From Noviherbaspirillum saxi (GTDB lineage Bacteria; Pseudomonadota; Gammaproteobacteria; Burkholderiales; Burkholderiaceae_D), in the NCBI RefSeq assembly GCF_003591035.1, contig NZ_QYUO01000001.1, positions 868,001 to 932,000 of the forward strand: DNA of 64,000 bases, given 5' to 3'. Positions 8,419 through 18,557 of the stretch are shown here, piece after piece. Made by a program: the position numbers and the translations under genes. The notes beneath the pieces are model-generated. The model had not been told where the DNA came from and did not search any database. It was given only the letters and a program-made list of their open reading frames with translations. The first letter of the stretch is position 1; the number at the start of each line of letters is the position of its first letter.

Positions 8419-10440
8419 ATGCAAAACCGTTTTGCTTCTTTCAGGCCGGGGTTTCACCGGCGACGTATCGCCATACTCTGCGCATGCCTTGCCGCATTGT
8501 CCGGAGGCGAGGCCGTACACGCCGCTGACCTGGGAATAGATCTGCCAGCCTTGCCGATCGAGCGTCTGCTTACGCTGGAAGTGTATAGCGCCTCGAAGTT
8601 TTCGCAGAAAATCACCGAGGCACCTTCCGCCGTTTCGGTCGTCACCGCCGCTGATATCAAGGCATACGGCTGGCGTACGCTGGCCGATATCCTGCGCAGC
8701 ATGCGCGGACTGTATCTGAATTACGATCGCAATTACGATTATCTCGGCGCGCGCGGATTCCTGCGGCCGGGCGATTACAACACGCGTTTTCTGCTGCTGG
8801 TCGATGGCAACCGCATCAATGACGGCGTTTATGATCAGGCGCCAATCGGCACCGAATTCATCGTCGATGTCGACCTCATCGAGCGCGTGGAATTCGTTCC
8901 CGGTCCAGGTTCATCGATCTATGGAGCGAATGCATTTTTCGGCGTCATCAATGTCCTGACCAAGCGAGGCAGTGATTTGCCCGGTTCCAGAGTTGCCGTC
9001 GAGGGCGGAAGCCACGGCGAGCGCAAGCTTAGGGCCAGCTACGGCATGCGCAATGCGGAGGGTCTTGATCTGCTGATTTCGGCGACCAGTTATCGCGAGC
9101 GCGGTGCCGATCTGTATTACCCGGAATTCGACAACCCGCCCGGCAGCGGCGGCATTGCAACGCATCGCGATCATGACCGTGCCGACCGTGTCTTCCTGAA
9201 AGGTGCAATCGGTCCGCTGACGATGTCGATCGCACATGCCGAACGGACCAAAGGGGTTCCTACCGCTTCGTTCAGCCAGGTTTTCAACGACCCGCGATCC
9301 CATACGGTCGATGTGCAAAGCATGGTCAACGTCGGTTACCGGACCCGGCTCGATAGTGACAGCGAATTGTCGTCGCACCTGTATTGGGGGCGTTATGACT
9401 ACGATGGCGATTACCTCTATGACTTGCCCCCGGTTTTGATCAATCGCGATGGATCGCGCTCGCGCTGGTGGGGCGGCGAAACCAAGCTGATCACCACCCG
9501 CTTCGCCGGCCACAAGACGGTGGCGGGCGCGGAATACCGACGCGACTACCGGCGCGGGCAATTCAATTTCGATGTCGACCCATTTGTGTTCAATCTGGAC
9601 GACCGGCGCGCAGGCAGCCGAAGCGGCGTGTATGTGCAGGATGAAATGACGCTGAGCAAAGACCTGCTGCTCAATGCCGGCATGCGCTACGACTGGAGCG
9701 ACTCGCACGGCGGAACCTTCAATCCGCGTCTGGCATTGATCCGCAAGCTTACCCCGGCGACCACCGTCAAGGCCTTGTATGGAAAGGCGTTCCGCGAACC
9801 GAATGCTTTCGAGATGTATTACGCGATGGCTGGCGCAGGCGGTCAGCGGGCCAATCCCGATCTTAAGGCGGAACGCATACGCACCCTGGAGTTGGCGGCG
9901 GAACATCAGCTGGCTGCGGACACGCGCGTGATTGCTTCCGCGTTTCGCAACACGGTGTCGAACCTGATCAGCCAGGCCGTCGATCCGACAGACGGCCTGC
10001 TGATCTACGGCAATCTGAGCAGGGCAACTGCGCACGGGGTCGAGGCAGAGTTGGAGAGGGCGTGGGCGCGTGGCGCACGCATGCGTGCCAGCTATAGTTG
10101 GCAACGTACGAACGACAGCGCTACCGGCGCCAAGCTGCCGAACACGCCGCGTCATCTTGCCAAGCTGAACCTCTCCGCGCCGGTATATCGCTCCTGGCGC
10201 GCCGGCCTGGAAGCGCAATACGTTGCCCGGCGAAATAGCCTGCAAGGCTACGCGGAAGCATTCTGGCTGGCCAACCTGACCTTGTCGTCGGTGCGCATTG
10301 CGCCCGGCCTCGAACTCTCGGCCAGCATTTACAACCTGTTTGACCGGCAGTATGTCGATCCCGGTGCGGCAGAACATGTGCAGGACCTGATCCGTCAGAA
10401 CGGCCGCACGATGCGGATCAGACTAAGCTACGCATTCTGA
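8419..10440 (+). CDS. TonB-dependent outer-membrane receptor
   Basis: This 673-residue outer-membrane beta-barrel receptor is driven by TonB. It has a cleavable signal peptide ending near AVHA (residue 36), then LLTLEVYSASK (a TonB-box-like region common in this subfamily). The plug domain covers about residues 55-170 (APSAVSVVTAADIKAYGWRTLADILRSM, RFLLLVDGNRINDG, VEFVPGPGSSIYGANAFFGVINVLT). The barrel ends in an aromatic residue (RLSYAF), as expected for BAM substrates. Its stop overlaps the next start (TGATG). The two downstream genes are a YfiR-like protein and a membrane c-di-GMP enzyme, so it may serve as a sensor rather than, or as well as, an importer. The ligand is unknown; there is no clear siderophore or cobalamin signature. 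Confidence 0.93.
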   Translation: MQNRFASFRPGFHRRRIAILCACLAALSGGEAVHAADLGIDLPALPIERLLTLEVYSASKFSQKITEAPSAVSVVTAADIKAYGWRTLADILRSMRGLYLNYDRNYDYLGARGFLRPGDYNTRFLLLVDGNRINDGVYDQAPIGTEFIVDVDLIERVEFVPGPGSSIYGANAFFGVINVLTKRGSDLPGSRVAVEGGSHGERKLRASYGMRNAEGLDLLISATSYRERGADLYYPEFDNPPGSGGIATHRDHDRADRVFLKGAIGPLTMSIAHAERTKGVPTASFSQVFNDPRSHTVDVQSMVNVGYRTRLDSDSELSSHLYWGRYDYDGDYLYDLPPVLINRDGSRSRWWGGETKLITTRFAGHKTVAGAEYRRDYRRGQFNFDVDPFVFNLDDRRAGSRSGVYVQDEMTLSKDLLLNAGMRYDWSDSHGGTFNPRLALIRKLTPATTVKALYGKAFREPNAFEMYYAMAGAGGQRANPDLKAERIRTLELAAEHQLAADTRVIASAFRNTVSNLISQAVDPTDGLLIYGNLSRATAHGVEAELERAWARGARMRASYSWQRTNDSATGAKLPNTPRHLAKLNLSAPVYRSWRAGLEAQYVARRNSLQGYAEAFWLANLTLSSVRIAPGLELSASIYNLFDRQYVDPGAAEHVQDLIRQNGRTMRIRLSYAF

Positions 10441-10982
10441 TGACAACCAGAGCGTCTCGTACACGTCAGTTGATCGCATGCGGCCTCACCGCGGCAAGCA
10501 TGCTGCCTGCCATGGCGATCGCGCAGCCCGTGCCCGAGCAAGACCTCAAGGCGGCATTCGTCTACAACTTCGTGCTGTTTACGGATTGGCCGTCCGATAC
10601 GACGTTCGAAGGAAACGCATTGAATATCTGCATCCATGCAAACAGTGCCATGCGCCCTGCAATGGCGGCACTCAACGACCGATCCATCAAGGGATATCGG
10701 ATCGCGGTGCGCTCGCTCGCCACACTGGACAACTTGCGAATCTGTCACGTGCTGTTTGTCGATAGCGGCGACCGCGAACGCTGGACGCAGATTCGCAAAG
10801 CGGTCGACGGTGCGCCTGTGCTGACCGTATCGGATGACGAGGAAATCAGGCTCGATGGCAGCATCATCGCTTTAGGCGCAGAAGGAAATCGTGTGGTATT
10901 CGATGTCGACATGCGGGCGGCACGACTTGCGAGACTGGGGCTGAGTTCCAAACTCTTGCGCCTGGCAAGGACGGCCCAATGA
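10440..10982 (+). CDS. YfiR-family periplasmic protein (DUF4154)
   Basis: This 180-residue secreted protein has a signal peptide ending near AIAQ (residue 29). The family hallmarks are [17 protein letters not shown] (35-51) and the C-terminal [25 protein letters not shown]. In Pseudomonas, YfiR binds the periplasmic CHASE8 domain of the diguanylate cyclase YfiN and represses it. Cys64 and Cys102 fit one of the two YfiR disulfides; the second pair is absent. It is coupled by overlapping codons to the receptor upstream (TGATG) and to the GGDEF-EAL gene downstream (ATGA). A role in controlling that enzyme is inferred from this context. Confidence 0.88.
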   Translation: MTTRASRTRQLIACGLTAASMLPAMAIAQPVPEQDLKAAFVYNFVLFTDWPSDTTFEGNALNICIHANSAMRPAMAALNDRSIKGYRIAVRSLATLDNLRICHVLFVDSGDRERWTQIRKAVDGAPVLTVSDDEEIRLDGSIIALGAEGNRVVFDVDMRAARLARLGLSSKLLRLARTAQ

Positions 10983-12880
10983 GCGCGCAACCGGTTGCAG
11001 GGCAGGGACGCATCGGTCACTGGATGAATCTTGCCAACCTGGCTACGGCGGTAGCGGCATTGCTGGTAGCTGGCGTGTTGCTGATCGTGTTTCAGTTTCT
11101 GTCATTGCGTAATGCGATGGTGGAAGACGTCAGCGTACAGGCGCGCATCATCAGCGAAAACAGCGTTGCGGCGGTCCTGTTCCATGACAGCCGTGCAAGC
11201 GGAGAAACCTTGGCCGTGTTGTCCGCGTCGCCCAGCATAGAAGCGGCCGCGATATTCGATGTGAACGGTACGGTGCTTGCATCGTACCAGCGCGAAGACG
11301 CGTCGAAAGTCAGCACTCCCGGACCGGGACTGATCGAGGACGGCCACCGTTTCGGCTTGCGCCATTTGCTCCTTGCGCGACGCGTCGAAGCCGAGAAGCG
11401 CGGCATCGGTCATGTGGTATTGCGTGCCAACCTCACGCAGTTATATGGACGGCTCGGTGCCTATGCCGGCATGATGCTTGCGGTTGCGATCGGCTCGCTC
11501 GGTATTGCCTATCTGCTGGTGTCGCGCATGCGCAAGGTGATCAAGCGTGCCGAAGCGCACCTGGATTACCTGGCGCATATCGATTCGATCACCGGTTTGC
11601 CGAACCGGCATGCATTCAACGAGCGGTTGGCATTTGCACTGTCGCGCGTCGACCAGCACGGCGGCAGTGTCGGCCTGCTCTTGCTCGATCTCGACAATTT
11701 CAAGATCGTCAATGACACTCTCGGGCACCATAGCGGCGATATCCTGCTCAAGGTGGTTGCGCGCCGGCTGCTCGAATGCCTGCGCAGCGGCGATGTGCTG
11801 TGCCGCATAGGCGGCGACGAATTCGCGGTCATTCTCGAATCGGTCGGCGCATCGGATGGCGAGGGCGCCGCGGAGCGCATTCTTGCCGCACTGACCGCGC
11901 CCTTCGACGTTGACGTGCATGAAATCTACGTCACGGCCAGTGTCGGCATCAGCCGCTATCCGGCCGACGCACGCGATCTGGAAACGCTGACGCGCAATGC
12001 CGATACGGCGATGTACCAGGCCAAGGGCAAGGGCAAGAATGCCTATGAAAAATTCCATCCGGAACTGGACCGGCGGGTACGCAATCGCCTGTCGCTGGAA
12101 ACCAATCTGCGCAAGGCAATGGAGCGTGGCGAATTGCTGCTGTATTACCAGCCGCAGGTCAGCTTGCATGACGGCCGCCTGGTCGGGCTTGAAGCGCTGC
12201 TGCGCTGGAATCATCCGGAAACCGGATTGATCAGTCCGGCGGAATTCATTCCCGTGGCCGAAGACAGCGGAATGATCGTGCCTATCGGGCGATGGGTGTT
12301 ACGCACCGCATGTCGCCAGGTTGCCCTGTGGCGCGAAGCCGGACTGGGAACGATCAATGTGTCGGTGAATTTGTCGGTACGTCAGACGCGTGATCCGCAT
12401 TTGCTGCGCGATATTCTCGATGCTCTGCATGACAACGGCGTGAGTCCCGGGCAACTCGAACTGGAAATCACCGAAAGCGTGCTGATGGATAACGTCAAGG
12501 TGAACGTCGAATTGCTGGAGCGTCTGCAAACCGAAGGCATACGCCTGTCAATCGATGATTTCGGCACCGGATATTCATCAATGGCGTACCTGAAGCGCTT
12601 TCCTATCGATCAGGTGAAAATCGACCGCACCTTTGTGCGCGATATTCCCGGTAACGGAGACGACGAGGCAATCACGAGCGCCATCATTGCGATGGCCCAC
12701 AGTCTCGGCCTGTCGGTGGTCGCAGAAGGCGTCGAAACGGCGGCACAACTAGACTTCCTGCGCAGTGCCGGTTGCGACGTCATGCAGGGCTACTATTTCG
12801 CCGAACCGAGGCCTGCTGAACAGGTATCGGCTTTGCTGACTCGCCGCATGCCGCTGGTCGAGCGCTCTGAGATGCCCTAG
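10979..12880 (+). CDS. Membrane GGDEF-EAL protein with CHASE8 sensor
   Basis: This 633-residue c-di-GMP enzyme sits in the inner membrane. Transmembrane segments lie near residues 21-43 and 160-182. The periplasmic loop between them has the CHASE8 pattern ([35 protein letters not shown]). The cyclase domain has an intact GGDEF at 278-282 and an RSGD inhibitory site exactly five residues before it. The phosphodiesterase domain has EAL at 405-407 and the loop [25 protein letters not shown]. Both activities are therefore possible and the net direction cannot be read. Unlike YfiN it carries an EAL domain and no evident HAMP domain. It is the last gene of the receptor/YfiR operon. Confidence 0.94.
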   Translation: MSAQPVAGQGRIGHWMNLANLATAVAALLVAGVLLIVFQFLSLRNAMVEDVSVQARIISENSVAAVLFHDSRASGETLAVLSASPSIEAAAIFDVNGTVLASYQREDASKVSTPGPGLIEDGHRFGLRHLLLARRVEAEKRGIGHVVLRANLTQLYGRLGAYAGMMLAVAIGSLGIAYLLVSRMRKVIKRAEAHLDYLAHIDSITGLPNRHAFNERLAFALSRVDQHGGSVGLLLLDLDNFKIVNDTLGHHSGDILLKVVARRLLECLRSGDVLCRIGGDEFAVILESVGASDGEGAAERILAALTAPFDVDVHEIYVTASVGISRYPADARDLETLTRNADTAMYQAKGKGKNAYEKFHPELDRRVRNRLSLETNLRKAMERGELLLYYQPQVSLHDGRLVGLEALLRWNHPETGLISPAEFIPVAEDSGMIVPIGRWVLRTACRQVALWREAGLGTINVSVNLSVRQTRDPHLLRDILDALHDNGVSPGQLELEITESVLMDNVKVNVELLERLQTEGIRLSIDDFGTGYSSMAYLKRFPIDQVKIDRTFVRDIPGNGDDEAITSAIIAMAHSLGLSVVAEGVETAAQLDFLRSAGCDVMQGYYFAEPRPAEQVSALLTRRMPLVERSEMP

Positions 12881-12896
12881 TGAGTTCGCTCGTGCC

Positions 12897-14216
12897 TCAC
12901 TGCACCAGCAAGGCATTCACCTGCGCCAGGTCTTCTTCCTTCAGCACACCGGCTGCCGACTTTAGACGCAAGCCGTTGACGATGGTGTCGTAGCGTGCCC
13001 GTGAGAGGTCGCGACGGGTGGAAAACAACTGTTGCTGCGCATTCAGGACGTCGATGTTGATGCGTACGCCCACCTGATAGCCAAGTCGGTTCGAATCCAG
13101 CGCCGATTGGCTGGACACTTCTGCGGCTTCCAGGGCTCTGACTTGCGCCAGGCCTGAATTCACACCGAGGAAAGCCTGACGCGCGCCTTGAGCAGCGATG
13201 CGGCGCGCATTCTCCACATCCGAACGGGTGCGATTTTCAAGGGCAATTGCCTCCCGCACGCGACTGTCGATCGCGAAGCCGGCGAACAAGGGAATATTCC
13301 ATTGCACGCCGATCACGTTGGTATCGGCTACGCTGCCGGTTGCGCTCGTGATGCTGCCGGTCTGATTCGTGTGATTGCGGCTGGCGACCAGATCGACGGT
13401 CGGGTAATGGCCCGCGCGATTGCGCTTGATTTCGCGTTGTGCGATTTCCAGTGCGAGTTGCTGACTGATGACGCCGAAGTTTTGCTGTTCGGCGCTTTGC
13501 ACCCAGTTGTCGACTACTGTCGGTTCCGGTCCCGCCAGCTTGATGCCCGGACGCAGGGTGGCGAGGTTGCCGGCGGGCTTGCCGATGATTTGCTGCAGGG
13601 CGGTGCGCTTGATTTCGAGATCGTTCTGCGCGGCAAACTCTTGCGCGATCACCAGATCGTAGCGTGCCTGCGCTTCATGGCTGTCGGTGATCGTCGCAGT
13701 ACCCACTTCAAAGTTACGCTTTGCCGACGCGAGCTGCTCGGTGATTGCGCTTTTCTGCGCCTGTACCGACGCCAGTGCATCCTGCGACGCCAGCACGTCG
13801 AAATACGCCTGCGACACGCGTACGATCAAATCTTGCTGCGCCTGCCCGAATTGCGCTTCGCTGACCGCGACCGACAGCTTGCTCTGCTGGTATTGCTCCC
13901 AGTTGGCAACGCGGAACAGCGGCTGAGACAGCGATACGCTATAGCTGTTGGCGTTGAAACTGCGGCTGGCGGCAATACCGGCAGCGCTCGCATCGAGGTC
14001 ACTGCGGGTATAGCTGCCACCGACGCCGACTTGCGGCAACAGGCCGGCGCGCCCCTGGATGACCCGTTCCTGCCCCGCGGCCAGCGTCGAACGCGCGCTG
14101 GCATACACCGCATCGTTGGCGAGCGCCTCGCGATACACCTGCAGCAAGTCGATGGCATGCGCATTGAGCGACATGAAAGTGCCGGCAAGCAGGGTGGCGA
14201 GCGCAGTTTTCCGCAT
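12897..14216 (-). CDS. tolC: TolC-family outer-membrane export channel
   Basis: This 439-residue trimeric outer-membrane/periplasmic tunnel protein serves type I secretion and tripartite efflux. It has a cleavable signal (MRKTALATLLAGTFMSLNAHA) and no lipobox, which separates it from the NodT lipoprotein at 1459-2865. TolC-type features are IDLLQVYREALANDAVYASARS at the mature N-terminus and the repeat segments SVSLSQPLFRVANWEQYQQSKL and VQWNIPLFAGFAIDSRVREA. It follows a rhodanese and pcm on the same strand. The RND pump further upstream has no channel gene, so this TolC is the likely partner. Confidence 0.93.
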   Translation of the reverse strand: MRKTALATLLAGTFMSLNAHAIDLLQVYREALANDAVYASARSTLAAGQERVIQGRAGLLPQVGVGGSYTRSDLDASAAGIAASRSFNANSYSVSLSQPLFRVANWEQYQQSKLSVAVSEAQFGQAQQDLIVRVSQAYFDVLASQDALASVQAQKSAITEQLASAKRNFEVGTATITDSHEAQARYDLVIAQEFAAQNDLEIKRTALQQIIGKPAGNLATLRPGIKLAGPEPTVVDNWVQSAEQQNFGVISQQLALEIAQREIKRNRAGHYPTVDLVASRNHTNQTGSITSATGSVADTNVIGVQWNIPLFAGFAIDSRVREAIALENRTRSDVENARRIAAQGARQAFLGVNSGLAQVRALEAAEVSSQSALDSNRLGYQVGVRINIDVLNAQQQLFSTRRDLSRARYDTIVNGLRLKSAAGVLKEEDLAQVNALLVQ

Positions 14217-14249
14217 TGGGAGTTCTCCGGGGTATCTCAGTGAGGGTAG

Positions 14250-14573
14250 TTAATAGGTAGGCATGGATGGATCGACCTGCAGCGCCCAGGCATGCACGCC
14301 GCCGGTCAGGTTGATCACATTGGCAAAGCCGTTGCGTTCGAGGAATGCGGCCACCGACATGCTGCGCGCGCCGTGATGGCAGATGCAGACGATAGCGGCT
14401 TCGTCATCGAGTTCTTGCATGCGTGCCGGAACCGTATTCATCGGAATCGCCAGCGAATCCGCGATGTGGCAGGTCTGGTATTCCCAGGGTTCGCGCACGT
14501 CCAGCAACACCGGCTTCTGGCGCGTCGCATCGGCAAGCCATGCAGCCAGTTCTGGAGCGGTAAGAGTTTGCAT
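14250..14573 (-). CDS. Rhodanese-domain protein
   Basis: This small single-domain sulfurtransferase-like protein has 107 residues with the start at 14573. The active-site loop is CHHGARS with Cys65 as the expected persulfide carrier. The CH2A-like VLLDVREPWEYQTCHIADSLAIPM and the final GGVHAWA motif are present. The internal ATG was chosen because it has an AGGA site 11 bases upstream and gives the normal MQTLTAPELAAWL start; the longer frame runs into pcm. It lies 10 bases after pcm and 33 before tolC, so the three are probably one transcript. The substrate is unknown. Confidence 0.88.
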   Translation of the reverse strand: MQTLTAPELAAWLADATRQKPVLLDVREPWEYQTCHIADSLAIPMNTVPARMQELDDEAAIVCICHHGARSMSVAAFLERNGFANVINLTGGVHAWALQVDPSMPTY

Positions 14574-14583
14574 GATGGCGGTC

Positions 14584-15240
14584 CTAGAAAGTGAACTGAG
14601 ACGGCGCAATCGCGTCGCGCAGCGGTTTGACGTCGGTTTCAAAAACCGTCGTCGTGTCGTAGGCGGTTTCGGACTTGCGGGTAATGAGCTGGGCCGACAT
14701 CACTGGCGGTTCGCCGACGATTGCGAATAGACGGCCGCCGATCTTCAGTTGTTTGAGGAAGGTATCCGGCAGCAGCGGCAGCGAGCCGGAGATCACGATC
14801 ACGTCATACTGCGCATCGCCATTGCCCCAGCCCTGCGCGCCATTGCCCTGAACCACGTCGACATTGGTGATGCCGTGAGCGGACAGATTTTGTTCCGCCA
14901 TCGCCTTGAGTTCGGGATTGATTTCGACGGTGGTCACGTGGCGTGCCTTGTGGGCCAGCAGGGCTGCCATGTAGCCGGAACCGGCACCGATTTCCAGTGC
15001 GGTCTCATGTTTTTTTGGGGCGACTTCCTGCAGGATGCGCGCTTCCATTTTGGGCGCGAACATCGATTCGCCGCCCGGCAGCGGAATCTGTGTGTCGACG
15101 AAAGCAAGGCTCTTGTAAGCGTCCGGCACGAAGCCTTCGCGCTTGACGACAGTCAGCAGTTCGAGAACGTCGAGTGCGAGCACATCCCAGGGACGGATCT
15201 GCTGTTCGATCATGTTGAAACGGGCTTGTTCGATATTCAT
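14584..15240 (-). CDS. pcm: Protein-L-isoaspartate O-methyltransferase
   Basis: This cytosolic repair enzyme uses S-adenosylmethionine to methylate isoaspartyl residues in damaged proteins. The 218-residue length fits the family. The SAM-binding glycine loop EIGAGSGYMAALLA begins near residue 83, followed by VTTVEINPELKAMAEQNL. The N-terminus FNMIEQQIRPWDV, with substrate-loop GFVPDAYKSLAFVDTQIPLPGGESMFAPKM, is that of the betaproteobacterial Pcm branch. It is co-directional with rhodanese and tolC. Confidence 0.92.
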   Translation of the reverse strand: MNIEQARFNMIEQQIRPWDVLALDVLELLTVVKREGFVPDAYKSLAFVDTQIPLPGGESMFAPKMEARILQEVAPKKHETALEIGAGSGYMAALLAHKARHVTTVEINPELKAMAEQNLSAHGITNVDVVQGNGAQGWGNGDAQYDVIVISGSLPLLPDTFLKQLKIGGRLFAIVGEPPVMSAQLITRKSETAYDTTTVFETDVKPLRDAIAPSQFTF

Positions 15241-15282
15241 GTCGGGACTCGGTAGTGGGTTGGAGACGAACTCGCTATTTTA

Positions 15283-18200
15283 TCAAACGGCATCATCGTT
15301 TTTGCTCTGTAGCACCGGTGTTGCGGCCGCGCCGCGATGGGTGTCAACTCCTGCGCCGTGCCATTTGCGGCGCGCCCATGATGCAAAATCGTCAAGATAG
15401 GTGTAAATCACCGGTACCACGACCAATGTCAGCAGGGAAGAGGTGATGATGCCGCCGATGACCGCCTGCCCCATCGGCGCCCGCTGTTCCGAGCCTTCAC
15501 CCAGACCGAAAGCCAGCGGCACCATGCCGAACACCATGGCCAGCGTGGTCATCAGGATTGGACGCAGACGCACATGCGCGGCTTCCAGCAATGCCTCGGT
15601 GCGTTCCGCGCCGGCCTTGCGCGCCTGATTGGCAAAGTCGACCAGCAGAATCGCATTCTTGGTCACCAGACCCATCAGCATGATGAAGCCGATGATGGAA
15701 AACATGTTCAGCGTCGAACGGAAAAACATCAGCGCCAGGAACACGCCGATCAGCGTCATCGGCAGCGCCGACATGATCGCAATCGGCTGCAGGAAGCTGG
15801 CGAATTGCGATGCCAGGATCATGTAGATGAAGATGATCGCCAGCGCCAGTGCCGACAACGCGTAACCAAAGGATTCCTGCATGTTCTTGGTCGAGCCGCC
15901 CATCTGGTAGCGATAGCCGGGTTGCCAGTTCATGCCGTCGAGTACCTTGCGCACCTCGGCGCTGACTTCGCCAGCCGAGCGGCCGACCACGTTGGCCGAC
16001 AATTCGACTTCGCGATTGAGGTCGCGCCGGTTGATTTGGTTGGCGCCGGTCGATGGCGTGATGGTGGCGACCTGGCGCAGCGCGACCATCTTTGGCGTGC
16101 CGTCGGCATTGGTTTGCGAACTGGCCAGCATCAGGCGTGACAGATCATCCGCATTGTTGCGGTCGGATGGCGCAAGGCGCACCTTGACGTTGTAGTTTTC
16201 ATCGTCGGGTGCGCGCCAGGTTGTGGTTTCATCGCCCGCCAGCAGAGGCCGCAAGGCATTGCCGATCTGCGCCACACCCACGCCGAGATCGGCGCCGATA
16301 TCGCGTCGTGGTTCAATCGCGATGGTCGGCTTTTCCGCCTTCAGGCTGGAATCGAGATCGACTACCCCCGGCACCGCGCGAATCTTTGTCAGTGCTTCCT
16401 CGGTCAGGCGTGCAAGCTGTTTCAAGTCCGTGCCTTGCAGACTCAGGCGCAACTGCTTATTGTCGCCGCCGACGCCGTCAAGCGAGCCGACATGCGTCAC
16501 CGTGATGCCGGCTACCTGCAATAACCGCTGACGTATCGGATTGGCAAGTTGGCCGGTGCTGCGCTCACGCTCGGTGCGCGGGACCAGGCGCATGAAGGTG
16601 GTCACGTAATTTTTGCCCTGCGCTGCTCCGGTGTTGATCGTGGTGTACAGATCTCGCATTTCCGGAAACTCGCGCAGCGTGCGCTCGACCTGCTGGCTCT
16701 TGCTTTCGGTGAATTCCAGCGAGGAGCCGACCGGTGTATAGTAGGTCACGCCGATTTCCGAGTAGTCGCCCTGCGGCACGAATTCCGTTCCGATCAAGCC
16801 GCTGGCAGGAATCGCCAGTCCCGCAACGAAAGTGGCGATCGCGATGACGAGCGTCAGCACGCGCCGCTTCAGCGACCAGGCGAGCAGATTCTGATACGTG
16901 CGCGACATCCATTGCACCAGGCGGTCGAATTGGCCGAGCACGCGGCCTATCGTGCGCTGGTACAGATTGCGCCGCGTATCAGCGCCTTCATGGCCATGTA
17001 CCACCGGGTCTTTCCAGATCGATGACAGCATCGGATCGAGCGTGAACGACACGAACATCGAAATCAGCACGGCGGCCACCACCGTAATGCCGAACTGGTG
17101 GAAGAAGCGGCCGATGATGCCGCCCATGAAACCCACCGGCAAAAACACCGCAACGATGGAGAACGTGGTCGCCAGCACTGCAAGACCGATCTCGGCCGTG
17201 CCTTCCAGCGAGGCGGTGCGGTGATCCTTGTAGCGTCCGTTGATCTTCATGCCGGCATGGCGCACGATGTTTTCACGCACCACGATCGCATCGTCGATCA
17301 GCAGGCCCACGCAGAGCGACAGCGCCATCAGCGTGATCATGTTGATCGTGAAGCCGAAGATGTACATAAACAGGAAGGTGCCGATAATCGCCACCGGCAG
17401 GGTCAGTCCCGTAATGACGGTCGAGCGCCAGGAATTGAGGAACAGGAACACGATCAGGATAGTCAGCGCCGCGCCTTCAAGCATCGTGCGGCGCACATTG
17501 TCGACGCCGGTGCGGATCTGGCGCGAGCTATCCTTGATCACATCGATCTTGATGCCGGGATAGAGCGCGGTCATGCGCGGCTCCAGTTCCTTCAGCGCTT
17601 CGTTCATGCCGTCGGCGACATCGATGGTGTTTTGTCCCTGTGCCTTGAGTACCTGCAGCGCCAGCGTGCGCTTGCCGTTGTACAGCGCCAGGCTTTCCTG
17701 TTCTTCCTGCCCGTCGACCACGGTGGCGATCTGCGACAGGGTGACCGGCTGACCGCCGCGCCGGGCGACGATGATGCGGCCAAAGTCTTGCGGATTCTTC
17801 ACCTTGCCCTGGATCTGCACGACTTTTTCATCGGCGCTCGACCGGATGGCGCCGGTCGGTAATTCCTGGTTCTCGTTGCGTAGCGAATTGATCACCTGGT
17901 CGATGCCGATCCCGAGCGCTTCCATCTCGCCCGGCTTCACGTAGACTTGGATCTCGCGCTTGACGCCGCCTACGAGTGTCACCGAACCGACGCCGCGTAC
18001 GTTTTCCAGACGTTTCTTGACGACCTGATCGGCGATCGTGGTCAGCTCGCGCATGTCGCGCTGCTTGAGCGCCGGATCGCTGGTGACCGAAATCGACATG
18101 ATGGGCTGGTCGGCCGGATCGAAGCGCATCACGCGCGGTTCCTTGACCTCGCGCCGGAAGATGGCTTTGACCAATGCCACTTTTTCGCGCACATCCTGCG

Positions 18201-18513
18201 CCGCCTGAGCCGGATCGATGGTCAGGTCGAATTCGATGATGACGACGGAGCTGCCTTCATACGAGCGTGAAAACAGGTTCTTGATGCCATTGATCGTGTT
18301 GACGCTTTCCTCGACCTTGCGCGTGATGTCGGATTCCACCGTCTCGGGAGAAGCGCCCGGATAGTCGGTCTGCACCACCACCACGGGAAAGGTAATGTCC
18401 GGAAACTGATCGACGCGCAGGCGCTGGTAGGAAAACAGGCCGAGTACGACCAGCACCATCATCATCATGGTTGCAAGGACGGGGTTGCCGATACTGATGC
18501 GGGTGAACCACAT
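15283..18513 (-). CDS. RND efflux pump inner-membrane subunit (second system)
   Basis: This 1076-residue proton-coupled pump of the AcrB/MdtB-like superfamily has 12 predicted membrane spans. The N-terminus [19 protein letters not shown] and loops such as [18 protein letters not shown] place it in a branch different from the pump at 2862-6011. The relay aspartates are present (Asp407-Asp408 in [17 protein letters not shown]), as is [21 protein letters not shown] in the second half. The adaptor gene ends 44 bases upstream. No outer-membrane gene belongs to the set, but pcm, rhodanese and tolC follow on the same strand. The substrate is unknown. Confidence 0.94.
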   Translation of the reverse strand: MWFTRISIGNPVLATMMMMVLVVLGLFSYQRLRVDQFPDITFPVVVVQTDYPGASPETVESDITRKVEESVNTINGIKNLFSRSYEGSSVVIIEFDLTIDPAQAAQDVREKVALVKAIFRREVKEPRVMRFDPADQPIMSISVTSDPALKQRDMRELTTIADQVVKKRLENVRGVGSVTLVGGVKREIQVYVKPGEMEALGIGIDQVINSLRNENQELPTGAIRSSADEKVVQIQGKVKNPQDFGRIIVARRGGQPVTLSQIATVVDGQEEQESLALYNGKRTLALQVLKAQGQNTIDVADGMNEALKELEPRMTALYPGIKIDVIKDSSRQIRTGVDNVRRTMLEGAALTILIVFLFLNSWRSTVITGLTLPVAIIGTFLFMYIFGFTINMITLMALSLCVGLLIDDAIVVRENIVRHAGMKINGRYKDHRTASLEGTAEIGLAVLATTFSIVAVFLPVGFMGGIIGRFFHQFGITVVAAVLISMFVSFTLDPMLSSIWKDPVVHGHEGADTRRNLYQRTIGRVLGQFDRLVQWMSRTYQNLLAWSLKRRVLTLVIAIATFVAGLAIPASGLIGTEFVPQGDYSEIGVTYYTPVGSSLEFTESKSQQVERTLREFPEMRDLYTTINTGAAQGKNYVTTFMRLVPRTERERSTGQLANPIRQRLLQVAGITVTHVGSLDGVGGDNKQLRLSLQGTDLKQLARLTEEALTKIRAVPGVVDLDSSLKAEKPTIAIEPRRDIGADLGVGVAQIGNALRPLLAGDETTTWRAPDDENYNVKVRLAPSDRNNADDLSRLMLASSQTNADGTPKMVALRQVATITPSTGANQINRRDLNREVELSANVVGRSAGEVSAEVRKVLDGMNWQPGYRYQMGGSTKNMQESFGYALSALALAIIFIYMILASQFASFLQPIAIMSALPMTLIGVFLALMFFRSTLNMFSIIGFIMLMGLVTKNAILLVDFANQARKAGAERTEALLEAAHVRLRPILMTTLAMVFGMVPLAFGLGEGSEQRAPMGQAVIGGIITSSLLTLVVVPVIYTYLDDFASWARRKWHGAGVDTHRGAAATPVLQSKNDDAV

Positions 18514-18557
18514 GGGAGTTGTTTTCCTTCAGCGCTGTGTGACGGGACAGGAAAATC

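Noticed and set aside
8911..10377. 488-codon open frame opposite the TonB receptor
   Set aside because: Antisense to a clearly recognised receptor gene; composition is that of a reverse-complement frame.
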